A program made the translations under genes and the position numbers. DNA of 64,000 nt, from assembly GCF_963082655.1 (NCBI RefSeq), contig NC_081553.1, positions 210,834,117-210,898,116 of the forward strand, given 5' to 3'. The DNA comes from Stomoxys calcitrans. Taxonomy: Eukaryota; Arthropoda; Insecta; Diptera; Muscidae. The notes under the pieces were generated by a model, which made no database searches, was not told where the DNA came from, and saw nothing but the letters and a program-made list of their open reading frames with translations. Positions 21,827 to 33,415 of the stretch are shown one piece after another. The stretch's first letter is position 1. Each line of letters opens with the position of its first letter.

Positions 21827-23604
21827 CTAGCTGACCCAGTCCGCTCCGCTGCGCCTTCTTTTACCTTATATGGAAATTTTCCTTTGAATATTTATTTTCG
21901 ACAACTAAAGAATTTTTAGTGAATTACCATGCTACGAAAATAGTATATCGCTTGACTAACAGTTTACCAATATAAGTGCCTTTATCTGAATCCCATATGA
22001 TCTTTATCGGTCAACGAATTAAGTTTGGATGGAAGGTGTACTCCATTCTTAAAAAACTTTATTTCAGCCCGATATTCTCATGATGTCTGATTTAGGGGTG
22101 TTTTCAGGGGTGAGGTCGTCCACCAGACACTTGGCCCTGAAAAAATATCAGCATCGTGCTTTTCTCTCAAATACCATTTATTTAAATCCCATATTGTCCC
22201 CCAAACACATGGCCCCAAAATTTCTTATCAAATTCGTTTTCTAATCTTCAATACCTTTCATTTGAGCCACATATTGGCATGGGAGGTGTTTTGGGGAATA
22301 CCAAATACCTTTATTTGAGCCCCATATTGCGATGGTCAGTAAAAAATTGTTGTTTGTGGGGTAGACCCCTTTTCCCAAAGAAACTTGGTCCCGAAAGTGG
22401 GTATCAACTTTTACTTAAGCCCTACAGTGTCATGGTCGTTAAATATGCTCGATTTAGAGGTGTTTTGGGGAGTGGGGTGGGCCCCCAAACACTAAGCCCT
22501 GAAAATATATTAGCAACGTGCTCTATTCTCATATATCCATATATCATTTATTTGAACCCCATATCGCCGGTGGCCTCAAAATTGGATATGAAATTCCATA
22601 CCATCTCAAATACCATTCATTTAAACCCTTTATTGCAAAAACCAGCAAATATGTTCGGTTTGGGGTATGGGCCCTAAAAACTGAATATCGAGCTCCACTG
22701 TCTTGAGTGTCCACTGTCCTATTTGGGGGTTGTTATGGTGATGGGACGTCACATAGACAGTTGGTCCCGAATGTTGATATCAGATTCATGGTCTACTCCC
22801 AAATACCTTTCATTTGAGCTCCATTTTTTCATAGTCGGCAAACATTACCGTTTTGGGGAGTGTTTTGATGGCTTGGCTTTGAAAATATATATCAGATTCG
22901 CGTTCTACTCTAAAATACCTTTTATTTGAGCCTCATATTACAATGGTCAGCAAATACTTCTTATTCGGGTGGTGTTATGGCGGTGGGGTGGCCCCATATA
23001 TGCTTTTCCCGTATATTGATATCAGATTCGTGTTTTACGTCCAAAGACCCCCCCCCCCCCTAGTTACCCATTCCGAAATTTGAGTGCCAAACTTTTGTTT
23101 GTAGGTTAATATATGAGAGCACACAAAACTTCGCTTAAATCGCACCACCCATCTCCGAGATCTGGCGTTTCTGAAAATTAGGGTAAGGGGGAGGGTTTTT
23201 TTTAGGGCTGGGGGACCCCCCAAACATTTTGGGCGAAATTTGTATACCAAGTTCATGCTCTACTCTTAAATACCTTTCATTTGATACCCATATTGTCCTA
23301 ATCGGTAAACATGTCCGTCCGGTTGGGTTTTAGGATGGGGCGTCCCCCCAGGTTATTTGACCCAAAAATTGTACCATAAGATGGCATACAAATTCCACTT
23401 AAATCTCCGAGATCTGGCGTGTTTGAAAATTTGGGTGTGGGGGAGTGTCCGCCCCCACCTTCAGATATCAAAAATAGTAGTACCCCTCACCGGGGGCCCA
23501 AACTCTACCATCTGTGAAAATTTCATGAAAATCGGTTCAGCCGTTTTTGAGTCTATACGGAACAGACAAACAAAGCGCAACAATTTCATTTTTATATAAT
23601 AGAT
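21827..23604 (+). repeat. Family D tandem-unit repeat, copy 2
   Basis: It starts CTAGCTGACCCAGTCCGCTC and has about ten units with CTTTCATTTGAGCCCCATAT. It ends GAAAATCGGTTCAGCCGTTT, then GGAACAGACAAACAAAGCGC and TTTTTATATAATAGAT. This GGTTCAGCCGTTT...TTTTATAT...AGAT end is widespread in insect interspersed repeats. The copy looks full length, with both ends present. Confidence 0.75.
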
Positions 23605-24640
23605 ACCAATAAAGGATATGCGTATATCCTATGAGACTTTGGTAATTATGTCAAGAAAATAACGTAATCGTAGAATAAATGAGAATATATTAGATGTGTC
23701 ATCTTCAATGCGGCACAGGCTAGCCTTTCTTAGGATCCGGCTGAGCAATAAACACTAGGTGAATTCCTTGCCGTGCGGTCTACCAGACCACAACACCATA
23801 TATCATTATCGGTCTGATAATCGTAATAAACTCGTACACCCAGTGCATGATGCACTGTTTAAGTTAAATTAAATCTTCATCCTAAATCTCGCATCTGGTG
23901 CCAAACATCTAAATCTTCTCTTCAGTAATCTTCTTAAGACTATATAACACATTGTTATGATTAGAATTCCTCATTGCAAATTAAATTTTATTGCCCATTT
24001 GGATCATTTCTGAAGGATTCTTGTTTTTTCCCCTCAACAATTTAATGTCATTCACTTTAAGAAGAGATAACATAATTTATTCCATTTCATTGTGACTTAA
24101 TTGAATTATATTCACACTGGGTATCTACTGAGAGCCCAGAAAATGTGTGGCATTTCGCTTTTATTGAATCAAAGTGTCGGTTGCCAAAACCTCCCATAGC
24201 AAAGAGATGGTGGTGCTTCTCAACCTATTCAAATTTGCTAACGTGAATTTGTCATAAAAATGGGTGTTAGCATATCACACACATTGAGGCAAGAGTTGGC
24301 GCATCTCCAATTCGTATGGACTCAAATTTCCAGCTATAGTTTCAGCAGCCCCATTTACACATTGGTTTTATGGCGATAATAATTGGCTCGTGCCACTCGT
24401 GCTAGCATGAAAATATAAACAAAAAGAGATAAACGGAAAAAGAATGCACTCAGAAATATCGAAGAGAGATTGGAAAAACGTTTTTAGCATGTTATCTAAT
24501 AACTATTTAAAAGAGGTCAGCTTTCGTTACTCTGGAGGACATGAGCTAATATTCTAAAATAAGAAATTCTATAATGAATTATGAGGTGTTTGGAAATTGG
24601 TAGTTGTTATGTCTTTTCATTTGGAAATACCTTGAGAAGG
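23605..24640. other. Intron 1 sequence without recognised feature
   Basis: No exon-like block or repeat boundary could be supported. A short stretch near 23700-23800 (GGCACAGGCTAGCC...GCCGTGCGGTCTACCAGACC) may be an old LINE piece, but I could not confirm it. Confidence 0.35.
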
Positions 24641-26490
24641 GGAAGAAAGGATAGTTTTAGTACACTTTCCCTAACGAAAGGGTAGTTTTGGTAAGATTTA
24701 CCTAAGGAAATGGTAGGTTTTGTACTCTTTTCCCAAGGAAAGGGTTGGTTTATACCCCTTTCCCAAGGGAAGGGTAGGTTAAGTACACTTTTTCCTAGGA
24801 AAGTGTAGGTTTACTATACTTTTCCCAAGAAAAGAGTAGCTAAGTACCCTTTTCCCAAGGAAAGGGTAGGTAAAATACCCATTGTCCAAAGACAGGGTAG
24901 GTTAAGTATCCTTTTACCAAAGAAAGGTTAGTTTACTACCCTTTTTCCAAGGAAATCGTAGCTTCAGTACTCCTTTCCCGAAGAAAGTGTAGGTTTAGCC
25001 CTCTTTCCCAAGAAAAGGGTAGGTGGAGTACACTTTTCTCAAGGAAAGGATAGGTTTACTATCTTTTCTCAACCAAAGGGTGGCTTTAGTACCCTTATTC
25101 CAAGGAAAGGGCAGGTTGAGTACCCTCTACCCAAAAAAAGATTAAGTTTAGAACCCTTTTCTCCAAAAAGGGGAAGGTCTAGTTCCCTTTTCCCAAGAAA
25201 AGGGTAGGTTTACTACCTTTTCACAAAAAAATGACAGTTTTAGTACCCTTTTCCCAAGGAAAGTGTAAGTTTAGCACTCCTTCCTAAGAAAAGGATAGGT
25301 TGAGTTCCCTTTTCCCAAGAAAAGGTTAGGTTTACTACCTTTTTCCAACCAAAGGGTAGGCTTAGCACCCTTTTCCCAAAGCAAGGGTAGGTTTAGTTCC
25401 CTTTTCACAATAAAAGTGTAGGTTTGAAACCCTTGTCGCAAGGAAAGGATAGGTTTAGTACCATTTTACCAAAGAAAGGGAAGGTTTAGTTAGCTTTTCT
25501 CAAGAAAAGGGTAGGTTTACCACCTTTTCCCCAAAAAATGGTAGGTTTAGTACCCTTTACCCAAGGAAAGTGTGAATTTAGTACTCTTTGAAAGGGTAGG
25601 TTGATTACCCTTTTCCTAAGGAGAGGCAAGGTTCGGAACCCTTCTCCCAAGGAAAGAGTAGGTTAACTACATTTTCCCAAGAACATGGTAGGTCTAGTAC
25701 CCCTTTTCCAAGGAAAGGTTTAGTACTCTTTTCCCAAAGAAAGGGTAGAATTAGTTGCCTTTTCCCGAGGAAACGGTAGGTTTGGAACCCCTTTCCTAAG
25801 GAAAGCGTAGGTTAACTACCTTTTCCCAAGATATGGGTAGGTTAAGTACCCTTTACCCAAGAACAGGGTAGGTTTAGTACCCTTTTCCCAGGAACAGGGT
25901 AGGTTTGGTCCCGTTTGCCCAAGGAAAGGGTAGGTTAAGTACCCATCTCCCAAAGAAATGGAAGGTTTTTTACCCTTTTCCCAAAGAAAGGGAAAGTTTG
26001 GAACACTTTTTCCAAGGAATGTGTAGGTTAACCATCTTTCCCAACGGAAAGGGTAGTTTTAGTACCCTTTTCTAAAAAAAATTATAGGTTTATTACCTTT
26101 TTCCCAAGAAAAATTTAGTTTTGGAATCCTTTTCCCAAGCAAAGGGTTGTTTAAGTACTTTTTCCCAAAGCAAGGGGTAGTTTTAGTACCCTTTCCCTTA
26201 GGGAAGGATAGTGTTAGTACCCTTTCCCTAAGGAAAGGATAGTTTTAATACCCTTTCCCTAAGAAAAGGGTAGTTTTAGTATCCATTCCCTAAAGAAAGG
26301 GTATTTTTAGTACCCTTTCCCTAAGGTATTGCTAGTTTCAGTACCCGTTCCCTAAGGAATGTCTAGTTTTAGTAACTTTTCCTTAAAGAAAGGATATTTT
26401 TAGTACACTTTCCTTTTGGAAAGCGTAGTTTTAGTACCCCTTTACCTAAGTAATGTGTAATTTTACGTAAGGAAAGGGTAGTTCTAGTAC
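24641..26490 (+). repeat. Palindromic minisatellite, about 31-bp unit, array 1a
   Basis: Around 60 diverged units follow the pattern TAGGTTTAGTACCCTTTTCC, then CAAGGAAAGGG. The core ACCCTTTTCCCAAGGAAAGGGT is nearly its own reverse complement, so every unit can fold. Units drift gradually from the GGTTTAGTACCC type to a GTTTTAGTACCCTTTCCCTAA type toward 26.2 kb. Confidence 0.9.
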
Positions 26491-27816
26491 ACATGGACGT
26501 CTATTCCGCAGAAAGAAAAAGGAAATGGAAAGACGTGAATGTGAGCGAATTGAGATGTACAGGAGTCAGAATGAAGTCCGGAAATTCTACCAAAAAATTA
26601 AACATCAAACCGATGGCTTTGGTGCAGGCACATCCTCCTGCAGAGACAAAGAAGGAAATCTGGTAACTGACACAGATAAGATGCTGAGGATATGGAAAGA
26701 ACATTTTACCCAACTGCTAGTGTCCGACGTTGGCGGGGAAGAGGATACCGCAGAACCAATCCAAGTAGCAGTGACCCGACTAAAGAACAACAAGGCAGCA
26801 GGAGCCGACGGGTTACCCGCTGAACTATTTAAGACCGGAGGCGACACGCTGATAAGGCGTATGTATCAGCTTATCTGCGCAATCTGGCTAGAAAAACGCA
26901 TACCCGATGATTGGAACCTCAGCATACTATGTCCCGTACACAAGAAAGGAGACAAGACGGAATGTGCCAACTACAGAGGAATAAGTCTCCTGCCCATCGC
27001 ATACAAGATACTCTCGAGCGTACTGTGTGAAAGATTGAAACCTAAAGTCAGTGAGATAATTGGGCCCTATCAATGCGGCTTTAGACCTGGTAAATCCACC
27101 CTAGACCAGATATTCACACTGCGCCAAATCCTGGAAAAGACCCGAGAAGGACAAATCAACACCTACCATCTCTTCGTTGACTACAAAGCCGCCTTCGATA
27201 CTCCTTTACGTTCAAAAGTATTTCAAGCCATGTGTGAGTTTACAAGGAGACAGCCTATCGTGTGATCTCTTTAACATCCTGCTGGAGAAGATTGTACGAG
27301 ATGCAGATGTGAATAGATATGGCACACTAATCACAAAAGAACACATGCTACTCGCTTATGCCGACGACATCGATATCATAGGTCGGTCACCGGAAGTAGT
27401 AACTGCAGCCTTTGAAAGAATCGAAAGAGAGTCAGTGAAAATGGGTCTGGCTGTAAATGGAGATAAGACGAAATGGATGGTTTCAGCTCCCAAAAAGCCT
27501 TGCACAACCGAGCAGATAAAGAAAATGGAGAAAGTTGCATCAAAATACAACGGCTGCGTTGGCTAGATCATGTTGTCAGAATGGATGAAGAAGCTCCAGC
27601 AAATAAGTCTTTTGAAGGCAAACACGGTGGTACACGCAAACCGGGAAGACCAAGAGGCCGATGGAAAGATCAAGTTGTGGGAGACACCTCGAAACTTGGT
27701 GTCAGAGATTTTAGAATGAGCGCAGAAGATCGAGGCGCTTGGAACGCTATTCTACGTTCGGCTAGTGGAACAAATATTCTGTCGTAGCCAATTAAAGTAA
27801 AAGTAAGTAAGTAAAG
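26491..27816 (+). pseudogene. Internally deleted LINE, reverse transcriptase
   Basis: Three frames together encode a non-LTR reverse transcriptase. The first (to about 27220) has NNKAAGADGLPAELFKTGG, the NYRGISLLPIAYKILS block, GPYQCGFRPGKSTLDQI and HLFVDYKAAFDT. The second (27240-27560) has QGDSLSCDLFNILLEKIV and the catalytic LLAYADDIDIIG. The third (27540-27787) has RLRWLDHVVRMDEEAPA and GRPRGRWKDQV. About 50 residues before QGDS and a longer stretch before RLRW are missing, with frame shifts at both joins, and the endonuclease half is absent. It ends in a TAAAGTAAAAGTAAGTAAGT tail. It is inserted in the minisatellite and inactive; the clade is not resolved. Confidence 0.88.
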
Positions 27817-28860
27817 TTCTAGTACACTTTCCCTAAGGAAAGGATAGCCTTATTACCCTTGCCCTAAGGAAAGGGTAGTTCTAGTACCCTTTCGCTGAGG
27901 AACGGGTATTTTTAGTAGGGGAGTTTTAGTACCCTTTCCCTAAGGAAAGGGCGGTTTTCGTACTCTTTCTCCAACGAAAGGGTAGTTTTAGTACCCTTTT
28001 CCCAAGGAAGTGTAGTGTTGGTACCATTTTCCCAAGGAAAGAGTAGTATTAGTACCCAAGGGAAGAGTAGTTTTAGCACTCTTTCCCTGCGGAAAGAGTA
28101 GTTTCCCTAAGAAAGGGTAATTTAAGTACCCTTTCCCTAAAGAAAGGGTAGTTTTAGTACCCTTTCCTTATAGGAAGGGTACTTTTAGAACCTTTCTCTA
28201 AGGAAAGTGTACTTTTAGTACCTTTTTCCTGAAGAAGGAGTAGTTTAAGTACCCTTTCCCTAAGGAAAAGTGTAGTGTTGGTACCCTTTCCCCAAAGAAA
28301 GGGCAGTTTGTGTTGCCTTTCCCTAAGGAAAGGGCAGCTTTAGTAGACTTTCCCCAAGAAAAGGGTAGTTTTAGTACTCTTTTCTCTAAAAAGTGATAGG
28401 TTTAGTATCATTTCTCAATGAAAGAGTGAGTTTAGTTTTTGGAAGATGGAATTTTAGTTTTATGTATTTTCTAGAGAAAAAAAACGCAGATTTAGGAAAG
28501 TGTAGTGTTAGCCTAAGGAAAGGGTAATTTTTGTACCCTTTCCCTGGGGGAGATTAATTTTAGTGCCCTTTTCTGTTAAAAAGGATAATTGATGTACTCA
28601 TTTCTTTCAATTATGATAATTGGTATACCCTTTTCAATCAGTAGTGACAATTTATGTACCTTTTCTGTAAAAGGGGGTAATACCTTTTCTTCTAGAAAAG
28701 GGTGAGTTTTGAACACTTTCCTCTGTTTCAGGGTACTTTTGGCTCACTAATCCTCTATTGAAGGGTAATTTTGGAAACCATTTCTCTGGTAAAGAGTGTT
28801 CTTGGTACCCATTCCCCTAGTAAAGGGTATTTTTAGCACTCGTTCCTCTGGGTAGTTTTG
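27817..28860 (+). repeat. Palindromic minisatellite, array 1b
   Basis: Continues the array at 24641-26490 after the LINE, with TAGTTTTAGTACCCTTTCCC, then TAAGGAAAGGG units. The copies become strongly degenerate after about 28440. Confidence 0.88.
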
Positions 28861-29318
28861 ATTTTTTGTCCTCCAGAAATGGTTTGGATTTTTGGGTGCT
28901 CCAAGAAGTTTCGGCAGTATATTTTACTAATTATTGAGCTCATAACTTCTGATTGCATAAAAGACGATTGCCTTTGGATCTATATATTGAGTTTAAAAAT
29001 AAGAAACAACAATAACAACCACAACAAATACAATATATGTGTAGACAGTCAGTCACTCAGTCATTGTTTAGTTATGAGTCAAGTGCTAAATTCTTTTTTT
29101 TTAAAGGGTTCTCTTTATACACACTCACTGACTTACAATAAAATTGTATTGTTGCTATTGTTGTACAATAACAGTTTTACAAACAAAATAATAATCGAAC
29201 ACTGATAACAATAAGCGGCAATAATAGCAACAACAACACCAACGACATTCAACTAAACAAGTTTATTGATTTTTGTTTGTATTGATTTTTTCCCCTCACA
29301 TTTCATCTTCACTTGCAG
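28861..29318 (+). other. End of RhoGAP intron 1
   Basis: Low-repeat, CAA/ACA-rich DNA ending in a long pyrimidine tract and the acceptor CATCTTCACTTGCAG before 29319. Confidence 0.5.
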
Positions 29319-30279
29319 GCCTCCAAACGTTTGGACGAACCTCAGGCCAAAATCAACAACATAAAAGACCAACAGGAACAGTGTGAGGTGAAATTGGAGA
29401 AGGAACGTGATATGTGGGCTGCTCAAATGTTCGAACTCATTGCCAAAGAAGATGTCATAGTCCACTGCATCAGGGACTATGTGATCAACCAAAAAAACTA
29501 CCACGAGCGTGCTTTGCGAAAGGTCGACTCTTCGTTGGCCAACATCCAGGAGATTATAGAGTCAACGGTAAAGTCGAGGTTTGGCACCTGCCTAACGGAA
29601 CACCTGGCCTCCACAAATCGTGAGATATCCTACATCATTGAGTTGTGCGTCTGCTGTCTGGTGGAGAATGGCCTCCACGAAGAGGGTCTGTTGCGGGTGG
29701 GTTGTGCCAGCACCAAACTGAGACGCATGAAACATGCCCTGGAGGCTCAACATGTCAAGACCCCCCTGACCACAGACTACCAGGATCCCCATGTCATTGG
29801 CTCCATACTCAAGTTGTATTTGCGCGAACTACCAGAGCCCCTGCTGACCTACAGATGCTATGATGATTTTATAAAAATCGTCGAGTGTCATTCGGAGCAA
29901 GAACGCAAATCCGCCATTAAAGCCACTCTGGCCAAACTGCCCAAGGCGAATTATGACAATTTGCGCTATTTAACCAAATTCCTGTGGCTGGTCACGCAAA
30001 ACGTGGAATACAACAAAATGAGTTCGCACAATTTGGCCATAGTGATGTCGCCAAATATGCTGTGGCCACGCAAAGACGAAAACAATCCCGACGACTACAT
30101 GGGCCAGGTGAACAGTTCGTCCGCCGTCAATATCATAGTGGACTTGCTAATCAACCATTGGGAGTTTTTCTTTGAGGGCGATGTCGATTTCTTTGTCACC
30201 CTACAAAGGGGCAAACTCTATGTTGAGGACAAGAGCAAATCGAATTCCTCCAATGAGAATTTGGATCGTCACGATGGAG
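29319..30279 (+). CDS. RhoGAP92B: BAR-RhoGAP protein, BAR end plus RhoGAP domain exon
   Basis: A 961-base exon (CACTTGCAG acceptor, GTGAGC donor), entered in phase 0 and left one base into a codon. Residues 1-85 finish the BAR coiled coil (EQCEVKLEKERDMWAAQMFE). FGTCLTEHL at about 88 starts the RhoGAP domain. The catalytic arginine finger is R126 in EEGLLRVGCAS (codon at 29694-29696). It is followed by KLRRMKHAL, the signature YLRELPEPLLT, and HNLAIVMSPNMLW with the conserved Asn. All residues needed for stimulating GTP hydrolysis on Cdc42/Rac-type GTPases are present. The order matches mammalian ARHGAP17/44. The frame stays open for 72 codons past the donor, so a retained intron would encode a hydrophobic alternative C-terminus. 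Confidence 0.95.
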
Positions 30280-31164
30280 GTGAGCTTGAATTCAAATGTT
30301 TTCTCCCCAAATACGCTTTTATAATAATTTCCCTATCTGAAAGGTTATATGTGGCACCGCAACGTTTAATTTTTTCATATTTCACCGTTCGTTGTGGGTT
30401 CTGTGGTCTGGTCATTGTTTTCATAAGGATAAGGAGATGTAACACACTAATGTTGTATATAATTTTGGTATTTTTTTTCTATGTTTCACTTTTGTAATCT
30501 AATTAAATGACCCTCTTTATAATTCCCAAAATTCTCATTTACATGCACATTTTTTTTTTTAAAAACCATCTCACAATCATGGGGTTTTATTTATTATTTT
30601 AAGGAAACATTTAATTCAATATGGGAGGGGCTATACTAACTAAGTCATTTCGTTGGTAACATCTTGAAATATTGTTGGCCTTTTGCTTTGTTAAGTATAT
30701 CTGCATTTGACCGCGATGGCGTATTAAGCTGACCTAGCACTGCACTGCTGTCTACCGCCTGAAAATTTTGTACAAATACTTTCGGCCAGAAGTTTAGTCT
30801 TTCGCTTTGTAGTATAACCATGGCCAAAATATGTATAATTGAGACTGGTTTAAGACTGCTCCCGTAATCTTACCCATAAAAATGACGTGAATGCTAATTT
30901 CAATCAACCACTTAACTACTGCAATCTGACCAATAAATGTTGTAATCCACCACATCAGCGAGAATATCCCCTTGCTATCAGCTTATACGCTATTATGATT
31001 AAATCCTCTTTATGGTCATATATCTCTAAAAAAAATTGATTTAAAATTAACTTGCGGTCATCTTAAGTATACAAGATTTAATAAAAATGTAATTCGATTT
31101 TATTAAGTTCTGATTGCAAATTTTCCCATAAATATTCTACCGAAAAACAGGGGCTATCTTCTTA
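30280..31164 (+). other. Start of RhoGAP intron 2
   Basis: Low-repeat intronic sequence with T-rich tracts. No further exon is supported; ORFs here are short and domain-free. Confidence 0.5.
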
Positions 31165-31404
31165 CATACCAATGAATGCTGCCCGATTCAAGTTAAAGCG
31201 CAATGATAAGAGGCCTCCTTTATAGCTAAGTCCGAACGGCGTGACGCAGTGCGGCACCTCTTTGGGGATATGTTTTTACATGGCTTCTATGCATGGCATA
31301 GTACCTCACAAATGTCGCCAGCTTTAGGAGGGGATAACAATCGTTGAAAATTTTTTCTGATTTTCTAGTCAGGATTCGAACTTATGCGTTGCGCTACGTT
31401 GGCC
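31165..31404 (-). mobile_element. tRNA-derived SINE (SINE1), reverse
   Basis: Reading the - strand gives GAGGCCAACGTAGCGCAACG, an imperfect B box (TTCGAATCCTG), AGGTACTATGCC, then GCGGCACCTCTTT-type body and GACTTAGCTATAAAGGAGGC. This is the same order as the + strand copy at 43624-43904, with several substitutions. Confidence 0.75.
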
Positions 31405-31477
31405 TCTAGCTAGCTGATTGCGCCATCTGTTATATTTAAAAATCTTGAATCACCGCAATTTAAGTGTGTTGCGTTTT

Positions 31478-32485
31478 TTTATGAAAGGGTAGTTTTTGTA
31501 CACTTTTCTTTTTTTATGAAAGGGTAGTTTTTGTACACTTTTTTTATGAAAGGGTAGTTTAGTATACTTTCCCTTGGGAAAGTGTGGATTTAGTACACTT
31601 TCCTTTGGGAAGTACTAGTTTTAGTACACTTTTCTGGTAGCAGGTAGTTTTAGTACACTTTTCTGGTAGCAGGTAGTTTTAGTACACTTTTCTGGTAGCA
31701 GGTAGTTTTAGTACACTCTTCTTAGAAAAGAGTAGTTTAAGTATACTTTCCTGTGGGAAAGGGTAGTTTGAGTAAACTTTTCTGTAGAAAAGGGTAGATT
31801 AAGTACACTTTCCTTTAAGAAAGTTGTGGGAGTTTTAGTACACTTTCCTGTGGGATAGGGTAGTTTTAGTACAGTTTCCTTTGGAAAGTACTAGTTTTAG
31901 TACACTTTTCTGGTAGCAGGTAGTTTTAGTACACTTTTCTGGTAGCAGGTAGTTTTAGTACACTTTTCTGGTAGCAGGTAGTTTTAGTACACTCTTCTTA
32001 GAAAAGGGTAGTTTAAGTATACTTTCCTGTGGGAAAGGGTAGTTTGAGTAAACTTTTCTGTAGAAAAGGGTAGATTAAGTACACTTTCCTTTAAGAAAGT
32101 TGTGGGAGTTTTAGTACACTTTCCTGTGGGATAGGGTAGTTTTAGTACATATATCCTAAGGAAGAGTATTTTTTGTACAAAGGATAGTTTTAGTACCCTG
32201 TTCTATGAGAAAGTGTAGTTTTTGTACCCCAACTCTAAGGAAAGGGTAGTTTTTGTACCCCAACTCTAAGGAAAGGGTAGTTTTAGTACCCTAATCCTAA
32301 TGGTAGATTTTACTCTTTCCTTTGGGAAAGGGTAGTTAAAGTACACTTTTCTTCGGAAAGAGTAGTTTAATTACACTTTCCTGTAGGAAGGGTAGTGTTA
32401 GTACACTGTTCTTGGGAAAGGGTAGCTTTTGTACACTTTCCTGTGGGAAGGGTAGTTTTAGTACACTAATCTTGGGAAAGGTGCA
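31478..32485 (+). repeat. Palindromic minisatellite, array 2a
   Basis: Units read TAGTTTTAGTACACTTTTCT, then GTAGCAGG or GGGAAAGGG. A 276-bp block of several units (31611-31886) is repeated nearly exactly at 31887-32150, a recent higher-order duplication. The orientation is the same as arrays 1a and 1b upstream of the exon. Confidence 0.9.
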
Positions 32486-33415
32486 GTTATTGTCCGATGT
32501 TACCGATATTTGGGACGGTAAGTTAAGTTGGGCCCCTCGACATCTTTCTGCAATATGGCCCAGATCGGTCCAGATTTGGTTAAAGCTGCCATATAGACCG
32601 ATCTCTCGATTTAAAGTCTTGGTGCAATAAAAGCCGCATTTATTATCCGATTTTGCTGAAATTTGGGACAGTGAGTTGTCTTGTCGGCCCTTCAACATTC
32701 TTCTTCAATATGGCTTAAATTGGCCCCGAATTGGATATAGCTGGCATATAGACCGATCTCTCGATTTAAGGTTTTGGGCCCATAAAAGGCGCAAGTCATA
32801 TTTCGCCGAAATTTGGGACAGTGAATTGTGTAAGTCCCTTCGACATCCCTCTTCAATATGGTTTAGATTGGCCCCGAATTGGATATAGCTGGCATATAGA
32901 CCGATCTCTCGATTTAAGGTTTTGGGCCCAAAAAAGGCGCATTTATTGACAGATTTCGCCGAAATTTGGGACAGTGAATTGTGTTAGTCCCTTCGACATC
33001 CCTCTTCAATTTGGTTCGCATAAGCGGTTCATATTTGGATATAGCTGCCATATAGATCGATCTCTCGATTTAAGGTCGTGGCACCACAAAACGCACATTT
33101 GTTATACGATTTCGCTGAAATTTAACACAGTGACTTATGTTAGGCTTTTCGACATCCGTGTGGCATATGGTTCAGATCGGTCTATATTTGGATATGGCTG
33201 CCAAAAAGACCAATATTTTGTTCTACAAAATTGAACAATGACTTATACTTATTAGACCACTCAATGTCTGTGTTGAATTTGGTCCAAATCGGACCGTATT
33301 TCGATATAGCTGCTATGAGGACATAAATTATGCATTTTTTTACCGGATTATAATAAAAGGTAGTTAAGATATATGCCCGAGGTGGTGGGTTTCCAAAGTT
33401 CCGCCTGGCCTGTTG
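32486..33415 (-). repeat. Family B-like repeat, variant unit, inserted in minisatellite
   Basis: About five units carry CATATAGACCGATCTCTCGA, TTTAAGGTTTTGGGCCCA and GAAATTTGGGACAGTGA, as at 6876-8107. The end CCGAGGTGGTGGGTTTCCAA, then AGTTCCGCCTGGCC, matches the end of that copy. The opposite end is missing; minisatellite flanks both sides. Confidence 0.75.

Noticed and set aside
22279..22677. 132-residue + strand ORF
   Set aside because: It lies entirely in family D units; Pro/Leu/Gly-rich text repeats with the unit and shows no domain.
24641..28860. CRISPR-like regular repeats
   Set aside because: The units are contiguous and diverged, with no unique spacers of constant length, and the locus is inside a eukaryotic intron.
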